Shown one piece after another: positions 47,066 through 55,654 of a stretch of DNA of 64,000 nt. The stretch lies in the NCBI RefSeq assembly GCF_002294995.1, contig NZ_NSGF01000008.1:186001-250000 (forward strand), written 5' to 3'. The stretch is from Mesorhizobium sp. WSM3860. Lineage in GTDB: Bacteria > Pseudomonadota > Alphaproteobacteria > Rhizobiales > Rhizobiaceae. The translations under genes were made by a program, and so were the position numbers. Within the stretch, counting starts at the first letter, position 1. Every line of letters starts with the position of its first letter. The notes beneath the pieces were generated by a model. That model was not told the DNA's origin. It worked only from the letters and a program-made list of their open reading frames with translations, and did no database searches.

Positions 47066-48439
47066 ATGCTCGCCAATTCCCTGATTGAACTCGACCGCGC
47101 CCATCTCATCCATCCGGTCGCCTCATATCGCGGCCATGAGGCGCTCGGCGTGCGGGTGCTGAAATCGGCGAAGGGCGCCACCGTGACCGATGCGTCCGGC
47201 CGGCAACTCCTCGACGGTTTCGCCGGGCTGTGGTGCGTCAATGCCGGCTATGGTCACGACAGCATCGTCGAGGCGGCGGCCCGGCAGATGCGCGAGTTGC
47301 CCTACGCCACCGCCTATTTCGATCTCGGCTCGGAGCCCGCCATCCGGCTCGCCTCGGAGCTGGCCGACCGCGCGCCGGGGGATCTCAATCATGTCTATTT
47401 CACGCTCGGCGGATCGGACGCGGTCGACAGCACGATCCGGTTCGTCCGCTTCTACTGGAATGCCAGAGGCGAGCCTAAACGCGACCAGTTCATTTCCATC
47501 GAGCAGGGTTATCACGGATCGTCGGTGGTCGGCGCGGGGCTGACCGCCCTGCCCGCCTTTCATGCCGGCTTCGGAATACCTTTCGAATGGCAGCACAAGA
47601 TCCCCTCGCCCTATCCCTATCGCAATCCGGTTGGCAATGACCCGAACGCCATCATCGCCGCATCGCTTGCCGCGCTGAAGGCCAAGATCGAGGAGATCGG
47701 GCCGGAACGGGTCGCCGCCTTCTATGCCGAGCCGATCCAGGGCTCGGGCGGCGTTATCGTCCCGCCGAAAGGCTGGATCAAGGCGATGCGCGAGCTCTGC
47801 CGTGAGTACGGCATCCTGTTCATCGCCGACGAGGTGATCACCGGTTTCGGCCGCACCGGCCCCCTGTTTGCCTGCACGGAGGAGGATATCGTTCCCGACT
47901 TCATGACGACCGCGAAGGGCCTGACCTCGGGCTATGTCCCAATGGGCGCCGTGTTCATGGCTGATCATGTCTATAACGTCATCGCCGATGGCGCAGGCGC
48001 CTCGGCGGTCGGCCACGGCTACACCTATTCCGCCCATCCGGTCAGCGCCGCCGTCGCGCTCGAGGTGTTGAAGCTCTATGAGGAAGGCCTTCTGGAGAAC
48101 GGCGCCAGGGCCGGCGCCCGCTTGATGGCGGGCCTGTCTGCCTTAAGCGACCATCCATTGGTCGGCGATGTGCGGGGTCGCGGCATGCTTGCCGCGATCG
48201 AGCTGGTGGTCGACAAAAAGAAGAAAACGCCGCTTCCAGCCTCGGCCATGCCGGCGCGGCGCGTCTTCGACAGGGCGTGGGACAATGGCCTGATCATCCG
48301 CGCCTTCGCCCATGGGGTTCTCGGCTACGCCCCGCCGCTCTGCTGCACCGACAGCGACATCGATGCGATCATCGAGCGCACGCGCCGGACGCTGGACCAG
48401 ACGCTGGATGACGCCGATGTCCGCCAGGCCCTTGCATGA
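47066..48439 (+). CDS. Class III (omega-type) aminotransferase
   Basis: A 457-residue PLP enzyme. PLP-Lys284 (TTAKGLTSGYVPMG), Asp255 (FIADEVITGFGRTG), and LDGFAGLWCVNAGYG near the N-terminus, as in putrescine/taurine/beta-alanine-pyruvate transaminases (SpuC-like). It moves the omega-amino group of a diamine or amino acid to pyruvate, giving a semialdehyde for the dehydrogenases at 39924 and 42461. SD AGGAGGA lies upstream. Gene context favours an amine rather than ornithine biosynthesis. Confidence 0.9.
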   Translation: MLANSLIELDRAHLIHPVASYRGHEALGVRVLKSAKGATVTDASGRQLLDGFAGLWCVNAGYGHDSIVEAAARQMRELPYATAYFDLGSEPAIRLASELADRAPGDLNHVYFTLGGSDAVDSTIRFVRFYWNARGEPKRDQFISIEQGYHGSSVVGAGLTALPAFHAGFGIPFEWQHKIPSPYPYRNPVGNDPNAIIAASLAALKAKIEEIGPERVAAFYAEPIQGSGGVIVPPKGWIKAMRELCREYGILFIADEVITGFGRTGPLFACTEEDIVPDFMTTAKGLTSGYVPMGAVFMADHVYNVIADGAGASAVGHGYTYSAHPVSAAVALEVLKLYEEGLLENGARAGARLMAGLSALSDHPLVGDVRGRGMLAAIELVVDKKKKTPLPASAMPARRVFDRAWDNGLIIRAFAHGVLGYAPPLCCTDSDIDAIIERTRRTLDQTLDDADVRQALA

Positions 48440-48571
48440 AGGGCGACGCATTTTTCGCATCTCGAAATATCGCCGCGGCAGACGATTTCGCAATTTTGTG
48501 CCGCCACCTCGCGCCTTTTCGGCGAATCCAGCGCGGGGGAAGTGCCAGACTGCTTTTTAAGACAAGGCCAG

Positions 48572-48594
48572 AAAGCCCAGATTTCCGGGCTTTT
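48572..48594 (+). terminator. Rho-independent terminator after the aminotransferase
   Basis: AAAGCCC (48572-48578) pairs with GGGCTTT (48587-48593) around an 8-base loop, ending in TTTT. It lies in the 236-base gap between the aminotransferase and the HAD gene. Stem is short but well formed. The rest of that gap shows no gene. Confidence 0.55.
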
Positions 48595-48675
48595 GAAAAG
48601 GCCGAGGCCCCGGACAGCACGGAATTTTGTTCTGTTCAGCATGAGTAGTTCGGCCCGCGCAGAGGAGAGCCAGTC

Positions 48676-49398
48676 TTGGCCAGGGGCTTCAACGAATTCA
48701 AATACATGACCTTCGATGTGGTCGGCACGCTGATCGACTTCGAAGGCGGCATCACGACCTGCCTGGCCGAGATCGCCGCGGAGGCCGGTGTTTCCATCGA
48801 CGGCGAAAAAGCGCTGGCCCTTTACCGGCAGGCCCGCTACATGCCCGAAGCGAACCTGTTTCCCGACGATCTCGCGCGTGTCTACATGGTCATCGCACCG
48901 CGGCTCGGCCTGCCGGCCGAGGAGAAATACGGCGCGCGCCTGCGGGATTCAGCCAGCGTCTGGCAAGGCTTCTCCGACAGCAGGGCGGCGCTGGCCGACC
49001 TTGCGACGTCCCATAAGCTGATTGCCATGACCAATGCCCGGCGTTGGGCTCTCGACCATTTCGAGAAGCAGCTCGGATCGCCCTTTTTTGCCACCTTCAC
49101 GGCCGACGATACCGGCACGGAGAAACCGGATCCGGCCTTTTTCCAGAAGGTCTTCGATTTCGTGGCGTCCCGCGGCGACAGCAAGGACGACATCCTGCAC
49201 GTCGCGCAAAGCCAGTATCACGACATCGGCATATCCCGGGCGCTCGGCATGACCAACTGCTGGATCGAGCGCCGTCATGCCCAGAAGGGCTATGGTGGCA
49301 CGATAGAGCCCGAGCGCTTCACCGTGCCGGACTACCACTTCACCTCGATGGCCGCGTTTGCGGCGGCCGTGCGGGAGAGCCTGAAAGAACGAACCTGA
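48676..49398 (+). CDS. HAD type II (haloacid dehalogenase-like) hydrolase
   Basis: A 240-residue HAD protein with nucleophile Asp14 (FDVVGTLID), AMTNARRWALDHF as motif II, and Lys in GTEKPDPAFFQKVF, then the DILHVAQSQYHDIGISRALGM terminal motif. Compared with the 45223 protein (FDCYGTL) only distant. Start is TTG 48676 with GAGGAG upstream. Followed 64 bases later by the second dipeptide-type transporter operon, probably one transcript or a close neighbour. Activity unknown. Confidence 0.83.
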   Translation: MARGFNEFKYMTFDVVGTLIDFEGGITTCLAEIAAEAGVSIDGEKALALYRQARYMPEANLFPDDLARVYMVIAPRLGLPAEEKYGARLRDSASVWQGFSDSRAALADLATSHKLIAMTNARRWALDHFEKQLGSPFFATFTADDTGTEKPDPAFFQKVFDFVASRGDSKDDILHVAQSQYHDIGISRALGMTNCWIERRHAQKGYGGTIEPERFTVPDYHFTSMAAFAAAVRESLKERT

Positions 49399-49462
49399 AC
49401 CCAAGCCCGGAAAAGCCGCAGCAAGACGCGCGTCCTGACCAACCAACAGAAAGGGGAATGAC

Positions 49463-51073
49463 ATGACCGACAAGATCACGAACTGCACCGGAGCCGACGA
49501 TGCGATGGTCGAAAACGCCATCAGGCGAGGCGCGAGCCGCCGCGAACTCCTCAAGATGCTGCTGGCCGGCGGCGCCGCGGTTGCCGCGGGCGGCGTTGGG
49601 CTTGGCCGTGCCACGCAGGCCGTCGCCGCCACGCCGGTCTCCGGCGGACATTTCAAGGCGGCCGGCTGGTCGTCCTCGACCGCCGATACGCTCGATCCGG
49701 CAAAGGCATCGCTCTCCACCGACTATGTCCGGTGCTGCTCGCTCTATAACCGTCTGACCTTCCTCGACAAGGATGGCAAGACGCAGATGGAGCTGGCCGA
49801 AAGCTTCGACAGCAAGGACGCAAAGACCTGGACGGTGAAGCTGCGCAAGGGCGTCACCTTCCACGACGGTAAGGACCTCACGGCCGACGACGTCGTCTTC
49901 TCGCTGAAGCGCCATCTCGACAAGTCGGTCGGCTCCAAGGTCGCCAAGATCGCCGCGCAGATGACCGGCTTCAAGGCGGTCGACAAGTCGACCGTCGAAA
50001 TCACGCTCGCCGACCCGAATGCCGACCTCCCGACCATCCTAGCGCTGCACCATTTCATGATCGTGGCGGACGGCACCACCGACTTCTCCAAGGGCAACGG
50101 CACAGGCGCCTTCGTGCTGCAGACGTTCGAACCCGGCGTCCGTTCGGTCGTCACCAAGAACAAGAACTACTGGAAGTCGGGCAAGCCCTATCTCGACTCC
50201 TTCGAATTCATCGCCATCAGCGACGACAGCGCCCGCGTCAACGCGCTGCTTTCCGGCGATATCAATTTTGCTGCCGCGATCAATCCGCGCGCGATGAAGC
50301 TGCTGCAGAGCCAGCAAGGCTTCGAACTGTCGAAGACGACCTCGGGCAACTATACGGACCTCAACATCCGGCTCGACATGGATCCGGGCAGCAAGGCCGA
50401 TTTCGTGACCGGCATGAAGTACCTCGTCAACCGCGAGCAGATCGTCAAATCGGCATTGCGCGGCCTCGGCGAAATCGGCAACGACCAGCCCGTCTCGCCG
50501 GCGAACATCTTCCACAACGCGGACCTCAAGCCGAAGGCGTTCGACCCGGACAAGGCAAAGTTCCACTTCAACAAGGCGGGCCTGCTCGGCCAGTCCATTC
50601 CGGTGGTCGCCTCGGACGCCGCGACCTCGTCGATCGACATGGCGGTCATCATCCAGGCCGCCGGCGCCGACATCGGCATGAAGCTCGACGTTCAGCGGGT
50701 CCCGTCCGACGGCTACTGGGACAACTACTGGCTCAAGGCGCCTGTCCATTTCGGCAACATCAATCCGCGCCCGACGCCGGACATCCTGTTCTCGCTGCTT
50801 TACGCCTCCAACGCGCCCTGGAACGAAAGCCAGTACAAGTCCGAGAAGTTCGACAAGCTGCTCGTCGAGGCGCGCGGCCTGCTAGACCAGGCCAAGCGCA
50901 AGGAGATCTACGGCCAGATGCAGACCATGATCTCCGAGGAAGCAGGCACCATCATCCCGGCCTACATCTCCAACGTCGATGCCCTCTCCAGCAAGGTGAA
51001 GGGTTTGGAGGCGAACCCGCTCGGTGGCATGATGGGCTACGCAATGGCGGAGTACCTCTGGCTCGAAGCCTAA
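49463..51073 (+). CDS. Dipeptide-type ABC transporter substrate-binding protein (Tat-exported)
   Basis: A 536-residue family 5 binding protein. The N-terminus carries a twin-arginine signal: SRRELLKMLLAGGAAVAAGG with cleavage near AVAA. Landmarks include WTVKLRKGVTFHDGKDLTADDVVFSLKRH and MKYLVNREQIVKSALRG. AAAGGGGA precedes the ATG. First gene of a four-gene transporter operon. A strong hairpin at 51083 follows its stop. Similar in plan to the 12345 protein but not close. Confidence 0.9.
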   Translation: MTDKITNCTGADDAMVENAIRRGASRRELLKMLLAGGAAVAAGGVGLGRATQAVAATPVSGGHFKAAGWSSSTADTLDPAKASLSTDYVRCCSLYNRLTFLDKDGKTQMELAESFDSKDAKTWTVKLRKGVTFHDGKDLTADDVVFSLKRHLDKSVGSKVAKIAAQMTGFKAVDKSTVEITLADPNADLPTILALHHFMIVADGTTDFSKGNGTGAFVLQTFEPGVRSVVTKNKNYWKSGKPYLDSFEFIAISDDSARVNALLSGDINFAAAINPRAMKLLQSQQGFELSKTTSGNYTDLNIRLDMDPGSKADFVTGMKYLVNREQIVKSALRGLGEIGNDQPVSPANIFHNADLKPKAFDPDKAKFHFNKAGLLGQSIPVVASDAATSSIDMAVIIQAAGADIGMKLDVQRVPSDGYWDNYWLKAPVHFGNINPRPTPDILFSLLYASNAPWNESQYKSEKFDKLLVEARGLLDQAKRKEIYGQMQTMISEEAGTIIPAYISNVDALSSKVKGLEANPLGGMMGYAMAEYLWLEA

Positions 51074-51082
51074 GAGGCGCCT

Positions 51083-51110
51083 GCAGGGGACCGGTCAGCC
51101 GGTCCCCTGC
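51083..51110 (+). other. Strong intercistronic hairpin
   Basis: GCAGGGGACCGG (51083-51094) and CCGGTCCCCTGC (51099-51110) form a perfect 12-base stem with a TCAG loop, ten bases after the binding protein stop and 50 bases before the permease start. No T-run follows. A structure of this strength and place usually raises binding-protein mRNA level or stability over the permease part. Confidence 0.7.
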
Positions 51111-51159
51111 ACTGCATTGCGCAAGATTGTTTGGCCGAACGCAACCGCAGGGAGCTTCC

Positions 51160-52110
51160 ATGAAGTCTGGGGTTCTAAACCTCGTGCTGAAGCGGCTGGC
51201 GGTCGCGATCGTCACCCTTCTGATCGTCCTGTTCGCCGTGTTTTTCGCCACCAGCATGCTGCCCGGCGACACGGCGTCGATCCTGCTTGGCCAGGCGGCG
51301 ACGCCCGAGGCGGTCGCCGGCCTGCGCGAGGCCATGCATCTCAACGATCCGGCGATCCTGCGCTTCCTGCGTTGGCTTGTCGGTCTGCTCCACGGCGATC
51401 TCGGCACCTCCTACGCCAACGAAATGCCGGTCGCGGCCCTGATCGGCGGGCGTTTCGTCAACACCATGAAGCTCGCCGGCATCACTACGCTGATCTCGGT
51501 GCCGCTGGCGCTGACGCTCGGCATTACCGCCGCGATGTTGCGCGGTTCCGTCTATGACCGCACCGTCACCGTGCTTTCGATCGGCGTGATCTCGGTGCCG
51601 GAATTCATGGTCGCGACCCTCGCTGTCCTGCTCTTTGCCGTCTATCTGAAATGGCTGCCGGCGTTGTCTTCGGTCAACGAGGCGCACTCGCTTGCCGACC
51701 TCGTGCGCATCTATTCGATGCCGGTGATCACCCTCACTTTCGTCATCTCCGCCCAGATGATCCGCATGACCCGCGCCGCGGTGATCGAAACGCTCTCGAC
51801 GCCTTATGTCGAGATGGCGCTTCTCAAAGGCGCCTCGCGCAGCCGCATGGTGCTCAAGCACGCCCTTCCCAACGCGCTTGGACCGATCGTCAACGCGGTC
51901 GCGCTCTCGCTGTCCTATCTTGTCGGCGGCGTCATCATCGTCGAGACGATCTTCAACTATCCCGGCATCGCCAAGCTGATGGTCGATGCGGTCGCGACCC
52001 GCGACCTGCCGCTGATCCAGAGCTGCGCGATGATCTTCTGCCTCGGCTATCTCCTGCTCATCACGGCCGCCGACATCGTCGCCATCATGTCAAACCCGAG
52101 GCTCAGATGA
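51160..52110 (+). CDS. Dipeptide-type ABC transporter permease (DppB-like)
   Basis: A 316-residue permease: N-terminal helix LKRLAVAIVTLLIVLFAVFF, then HGDLGTSYANEMPVAALI, several helices and the EAA-type loop near GASRSRMVLKHALPNAL. AGGGAG lies before ATG 51160. Stop overlaps the next gene by four bases. Works with the 52107 permease to pass the solute of the 49463 binding protein. Confidence 0.92.
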   Translation: MKSGVLNLVLKRLAVAIVTLLIVLFAVFFATSMLPGDTASILLGQAATPEAVAGLREAMHLNDPAILRFLRWLVGLLHGDLGTSYANEMPVAALIGGRFVNTMKLAGITTLISVPLALTLGITAAMLRGSVYDRTVTVLSIGVISVPEFMVATLAVLLFAVYLKWLPALSSVNEAHSLADLVRIYSMPVITLTFVISAQMIRMTRAAVIETLSTPYVEMALLKGASRSRMVLKHALPNALGPIVNAVALSLSYLVGGVIIVETIFNYPGIAKLMVDAVATRDLPLIQSCAMIFCLGYLLLITAADIVAIMSNPRLR

Positions 52111-52958
52111 CAGTGGCGCGCGCGGCATCCTCCCGACGGTCCTTCCTGGGCCACAGCTACAACCTCGTGGGCGTCGTGGCCTCGCTGGTCATTCTGGCGT
52201 GGACACTGGTCGCGATCTTCGCGCCCTACATCATTCCCCATCCGATCGGCGACATCGTCGACGACGACTATTTCGGCCCGATGCGCCAGGGGCTGTGGCT
52301 CGGCTCGGACTATCTGGGCCGCGACATGCTCTCCAGGGTTCTGATGGGTGCACGCTACACCGTCGGCATATCGCTTGCCGCCGTTTCCATCGCCTGCTTT
52401 TCGGGGGTCGTGCTGGGGATGATTGCGGCCGTCACCGGTGGCTGGTTCGATACCTGCCTCAGCCGCTTCCTCGACGCCATGAACTCCATCCCCAGCAAGC
52501 TGTTCGGCCTCGTTGTCGTCGCTGCGGTTGGCTCATCGATCCCGGTGCTGATCCTGACGCTCGCCGTCATCTACATCCCGGGCGCCTACCGCTTCGCGCG
52601 GGCGCTTGCCGTCAACATCAACACCATGGATTTCATGACCGTCGCCCGCGTGCGCGGCGAGAGCACTATCTATCTCATCGGCTCCGAGATCCTGCCCAAC
52701 ATCATTCGGCCGGTGCTTGCCGACTTCGGCCTGCGCTTCGTCTTCATCGTGCTTTTGCTCTCCGGCCTGTCCTTCCTCGGGCTTGGCCTGCAGCCGCCTT
52801 TGGCCGACTGGGGCGCGCTGGTGCGCGAGAACATCGGCGGCCTGCCCTTCGCGGCCCCGGCCGTCATCGTGCCCTCGCTGGCGATCGCCAGCCTGACCAT
52901 CAGCGTCAACCTCTTAATCGACAACCTGCCGCAGAAGATCAGGGACCGGGACGCATGA
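52107..52958 (+). CDS. Dipeptide-type ABC transporter permease (DppC-like)
   Basis: A 283-residue permease with the DppC arrangement, an early helix (SYNLVGVVASLVILAWTLV), LGSDYLGRDMLSR after the first loop, and LQPPLADWGALVREN near the C-terminus. ATG 52107 and its stop are both in ATGA overlaps with neighbours, so the operon is translationally coupled throughout. Confidence 0.92.
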   Translation: MTVARAASSRRSFLGHSYNLVGVVASLVILAWTLVAIFAPYIIPHPIGDIVDDDYFGPMRQGLWLGSDYLGRDMLSRVLMGARYTVGISLAAVSIACFSGVVLGMIAAVTGGWFDTCLSRFLDAMNSIPSKLFGLVVVAAVGSSIPVLILTLAVIYIPGAYRFARALAVNINTMDFMTVARVRGESTIYLIGSEILPNIIRPVLADFGLRFVFIVLLLSGLSFLGLGLQPPLADWGALVRENIGGLPFAAPAVIVPSLAIASLTISVNLLIDNLPQKIRDRDA

Positions 52959-54610
52959 CCAATCTCGTCGAGGTCAGGAACCTGAGGATCGAGGCGACGA
53001 CAGACGCCGGACGCCTCGTCGAAATCATCAAGGGCGTCAGCCTCGACATCGCCGATGGCGAGATCGTCGCCCTGATCGGCGAGAGCGGCTCGGGCAAGAC
53101 GACGGTGGCGCTCTCGCTCATGGGCCATGCGCGGCCCGGCTGCCGCATCACCGGCGGCGAGATCAATGTGGACGGCAAGAACATGGCTGCGCTTACCGAG
53201 AGGGAACGCGCCAGGTTGCGCGGCACCGACATCGCCTATGTTCCGCAAAGCGCCGCCGCCGCCTTCAACCCCTCATCGACGATCATGGAGCAGGTGATCG
53301 AGGTCACGCGTATCCACGGCCTGATGCCCCCCGAGCAGGCGCGAAAGCGTGCGGTCGAGCTGTTCCGGGCCTTGTCGCTGCCTGATCCGGAGGGTATCGG
53401 CGCCCGTTATCCGCACCAGGTTTCAGGCGGGCAATTGCAGCGGCTGGCAGCGGCCATGGCGCTGATCGGCGATCCCAAACTGGTCATCTTCGACGAGCCG
53501 ACGACGGCACTCGACGTGACGACCCAGATCGACGTGCTCAAAGCATTCAAGTCGGTCATGAAGGCGGGCGGCATAGCAGGTGTCTATGTTTCCCACGACC
53601 TCGCGGTCGTCGCCCAGATCGCAGATCGCATCGTGGTGCTGAAGGGCGGCGAGGTGCAGGAGACAGGCACGACGGCTGAAATCCTTTCGGCTGCCCAGCA
53701 TCCCTATACACGGGAATTGCTAGCCGCCTTCGAGCCGAAGTCGAGGCAAATACGGGCGGATGAAGACTCCAGACCAAAGTCGCTGCTTCGTATCGACAAT
53801 CTGGTAGCCGGATACGGCCCGGTGAAACGTGACGGGCAGCCGGTTATCCGCGCGGTCGATTCCGTCAGCCTGGTCGTGGAGAAGGGACGCAATCTCGGCG
53901 TGATCGGCGAGTCCGGTTGCGGAAAATCGACGCTGGCGCGCGCCATCGCCGGCATTCATCCGGCGGCAACCGGCGAGATCGTCTTCGACGGCAAGGCACT
54001 GGAGCGCGCCGCCCGGAAACGCACTCGCGACCAGCTGCGCGAGATGCAGATCGTGTTCCAGTATGCAGATACCGCGCTCAATCCGGCCAAGCCGGTGGAG
54101 GATATCATCTCCCGCCCGCTAGCCTTCTATCATGGGCTGGACAGGCAGGCGCGCTCGAAGCGCGTCGACGAACTGCTCGACATGGTGCGCCTGCCGCGGT
54201 CGCTGCGCTACCGTCATCCCTCGGAACTCTCGGGCGGCCAGAAGCAGCGCGTGAACTTCGCGCGCGCGCTGGCGGCCGACCCGAAGCTCATCATCTGCGA
54301 CGAAATCACCTCAGCGCTCGACACCGTCGTGGCGTCCGCCGTGATCGAGCTGCTCAAGGAGCTGCAGCGCGAGCTGGAGCTCTCCTACATCTTCATCAGC
54401 CACGACCTCTCCGTCGTCGAGGCCATCTGCGACGAGATCATGGTCATGTACAATGGTGAGCGCGTGGAGCAGATCACGCCCGACAAGGTGAAGGCGCCGA
54501 CGCACCCCTATTCGAAGCTTCTGTTCTCCTCGGTGCCGAAGCTCGACCCGACCTGGCTCGACGGCCTCGTCCGCGACCCCGAGCTCGTCCGCCAGTACGG
54601 CCACCGCTAA
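52955..54610 (+). CDS. Fused dual ABC ATPase (DppD-DppF-like)
   Basis: A 551-residue protein with two ATPase domains: GESGSGKTT, VSGGQLQR and LVIFDEPTTALD, then GESGCGKST, LSGGQKQR and LIICDEITSALD (note Ile in place of Pro after DE in the second Walker B region). Unlike the 15984 protein it lacks the Cys-rich oligopeptide tails. It ends GLVRDPELVRQYGHR. A decayed second copy of that very ending is found at 60590. ATG 52955 overlaps the permease stop. Confidence 0.92.
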   Translation: MTNLVEVRNLRIEATTDAGRLVEIIKGVSLDIADGEIVALIGESGSGKTTVALSLMGHARPGCRITGGEINVDGKNMAALTERERARLRGTDIAYVPQSAAAAFNPSSTIMEQVIEVTRIHGLMPPEQARKRAVELFRALSLPDPEGIGARYPHQVSGGQLQRLAAAMALIGDPKLVIFDEPTTALDVTTQIDVLKAFKSVMKAGGIAGVYVSHDLAVVAQIADRIVVLKGGEVQETGTTAEILSAAQHPYTRELLAAFEPKSRQIRADEDSRPKSLLRIDNLVAGYGPVKRDGQPVIRAVDSVSLVVEKGRNLGVIGESGCGKSTLARAIAGIHPAATGEIVFDGKALERAARKRTRDQLREMQIVFQYADTALNPAKPVEDIISRPLAFYHGLDRQARSKRVDELLDMVRLPRSLRYRHPSELSGGQKQRVNFARALAADPKLIICDEITSALDTVVASAVIELLKELQRELELSYIFISHDLSVVEAICDEIMVMYNGERVEQITPDKVKAPTHPYSKLLFSSVPKLDPTWLDGLVRDPELVRQYGHR

Positions 54611-54700
54611 ACTAGATCGGAAGCAGGCCGGAAGACTGAAGGGTCACGGCAAGTTTTTCAGCCACGATAGTGTCACCAGATCAACGCCCAGGCAGACAGA

Positions 54701-55180
54701 ATGAAGCTTGATCGACTGGATTCTCGCTTGCTTAATATTCTGCAGACCAACAATCGCCACGGAACGGAAGAGCTTGGCCAAATGGTCGGCCTGTCGGCAA
54801 CGGCGGTCCAGCGTCGCCTCAAAAGACTTCGGGAAGGGGGAGCAATCGAAGCTGACGTTTCGATCGTGAAACCCACGACGGTCGGCCGGCCTATTGCGAT
54901 GCTCGTGCTGGTTTCTCTCGAGCGCGAACGGGCTGATATCGTCGACCGCTTCAAACACTCGATCCGCCAGACTCCGGAAGTGATGAACGGCTACTACGTT
55001 ACGGGAGAATCAGATTTCGTTCTCATTGTTACATCCCGCAGCATGGAAGATTATGAAGCTTTTACTCGGAGATTTTTCTATGAGAATCACGACATCAAGG
55101 GGTTCAAGACAATGGTTGTCATGGATCGAGTGAAGGTTGGGTTTTCCATGCCAATCGATGTCGAGCATTTTCTTGATTGA
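54701..55180 (+). CDS. Lrp/AsnC-family transcriptional regulator
   Basis: A 159-residue regulator: N-terminal helix-turn-helix (DRLDSRLLNILQTNNRHGTEELGQMVGLSATAVQRRLKRLR) and C-terminal RAM ligand-binding domain (VLVSLERERADIVDRFKHSIRQ, GYYVTGESDFVLIVTSRSMEDYEAF). Likely senses an amino acid and controls the amino-acid ABC transporter and FAD enzyme genes downstream. Phased AATT repeats in the following gap at 55353 are candidate sites. 90 bases separate it from the ATPase gene before it. Confidence 0.9.
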   Translation: MKLDRLDSRLLNILQTNNRHGTEELGQMVGLSATAVQRRLKRLREGGAIEADVSIVKPTTVGRPIAMLVLVSLERERADIVDRFKHSIRQTPEVMNGYYVTGESDFVLIVTSRSMEDYEAFTRRFFYENHDIKGFKTMVVMDRVKVGFSMPIDVEHFLD

Positions 55181-55201
55181 TATTGCGTCTCGGCCTGTCA
55201 G

Positions 55202-55294
55202 CGGCGTGACGCGACGCAGGCAGCCCGTGATCTGAACCTCTGCAAGAACGTGCCGAGAGAATGGGTGCGAGTGAGCGCCGATGCGAAGAACTGA
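55202..55294 (+). pseudogene. Remnant of an IS3-type transposase OrfA
   Basis: A 30-residue open stretch ending TGA 55292 reads RRDATQAARDLNLCKNVPRE then WVRVSADAKN. It resembles the helix-turn-helix of IS3-family OrfA (pattern VSQAARDLGIxxNVLRxWVxE). No start, no OrfB and no end repeats were found. It looks like an old scrap left in the gap between the Lrp gene and the amino-acid transporter. Confidence 0.45.
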
Positions 55295-55352
55295 TTTACC
55301 CGACCGCGGTCAGAGTCTGACGCGTCCGGAGCGTTTCCTCTTACAAACCTAG

Positions 55353-55397
55353 AATTGGCAGGAATTCTGCGGAAATTCGATGGAATAAGACGGAATT
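55353..55397. repeat. Five AATT/AATA half-sites at about 10-base spacing
   Basis: AATT occurs at 55353, 55363 and 55374, AATA at 55384 and AATT at 55394, so steps of 10, 11, 10 and 10 bases. Four of the five are preceded by GG. This is a helically phased A/T series in a G+C-rich genome, 170 bases downstream of the Lrp/AsnC stop and about 260 bases upstream of the transporter ATPase. Lrp-family proteins often wrap DNA on such phased sites. Confidence 0.45.
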
Positions 55398-55654
55398 GCG
55401 TGCCCCGACGGACATAAGCTGAGGTCACGTTTTGTAATCTTTGAGGGTGGAATGCAGCTGGAAGCAGTCGGCCTTGAACGGGAGGGGTCGCGACATCATC
55501 CGTCGCCGGATTTCGTTGAACTGAAATTCGTCTGTTTCTGCGATTTGGCCCCTTTAGGGATCCGAGAATGACGACCAGCGAAGATGTCGCCGAAATGGAT
55601 CGTCGATCGGTTCTACATCCCTTCACCGCCGGCACGGACAGGAGGTGCTTCGGC

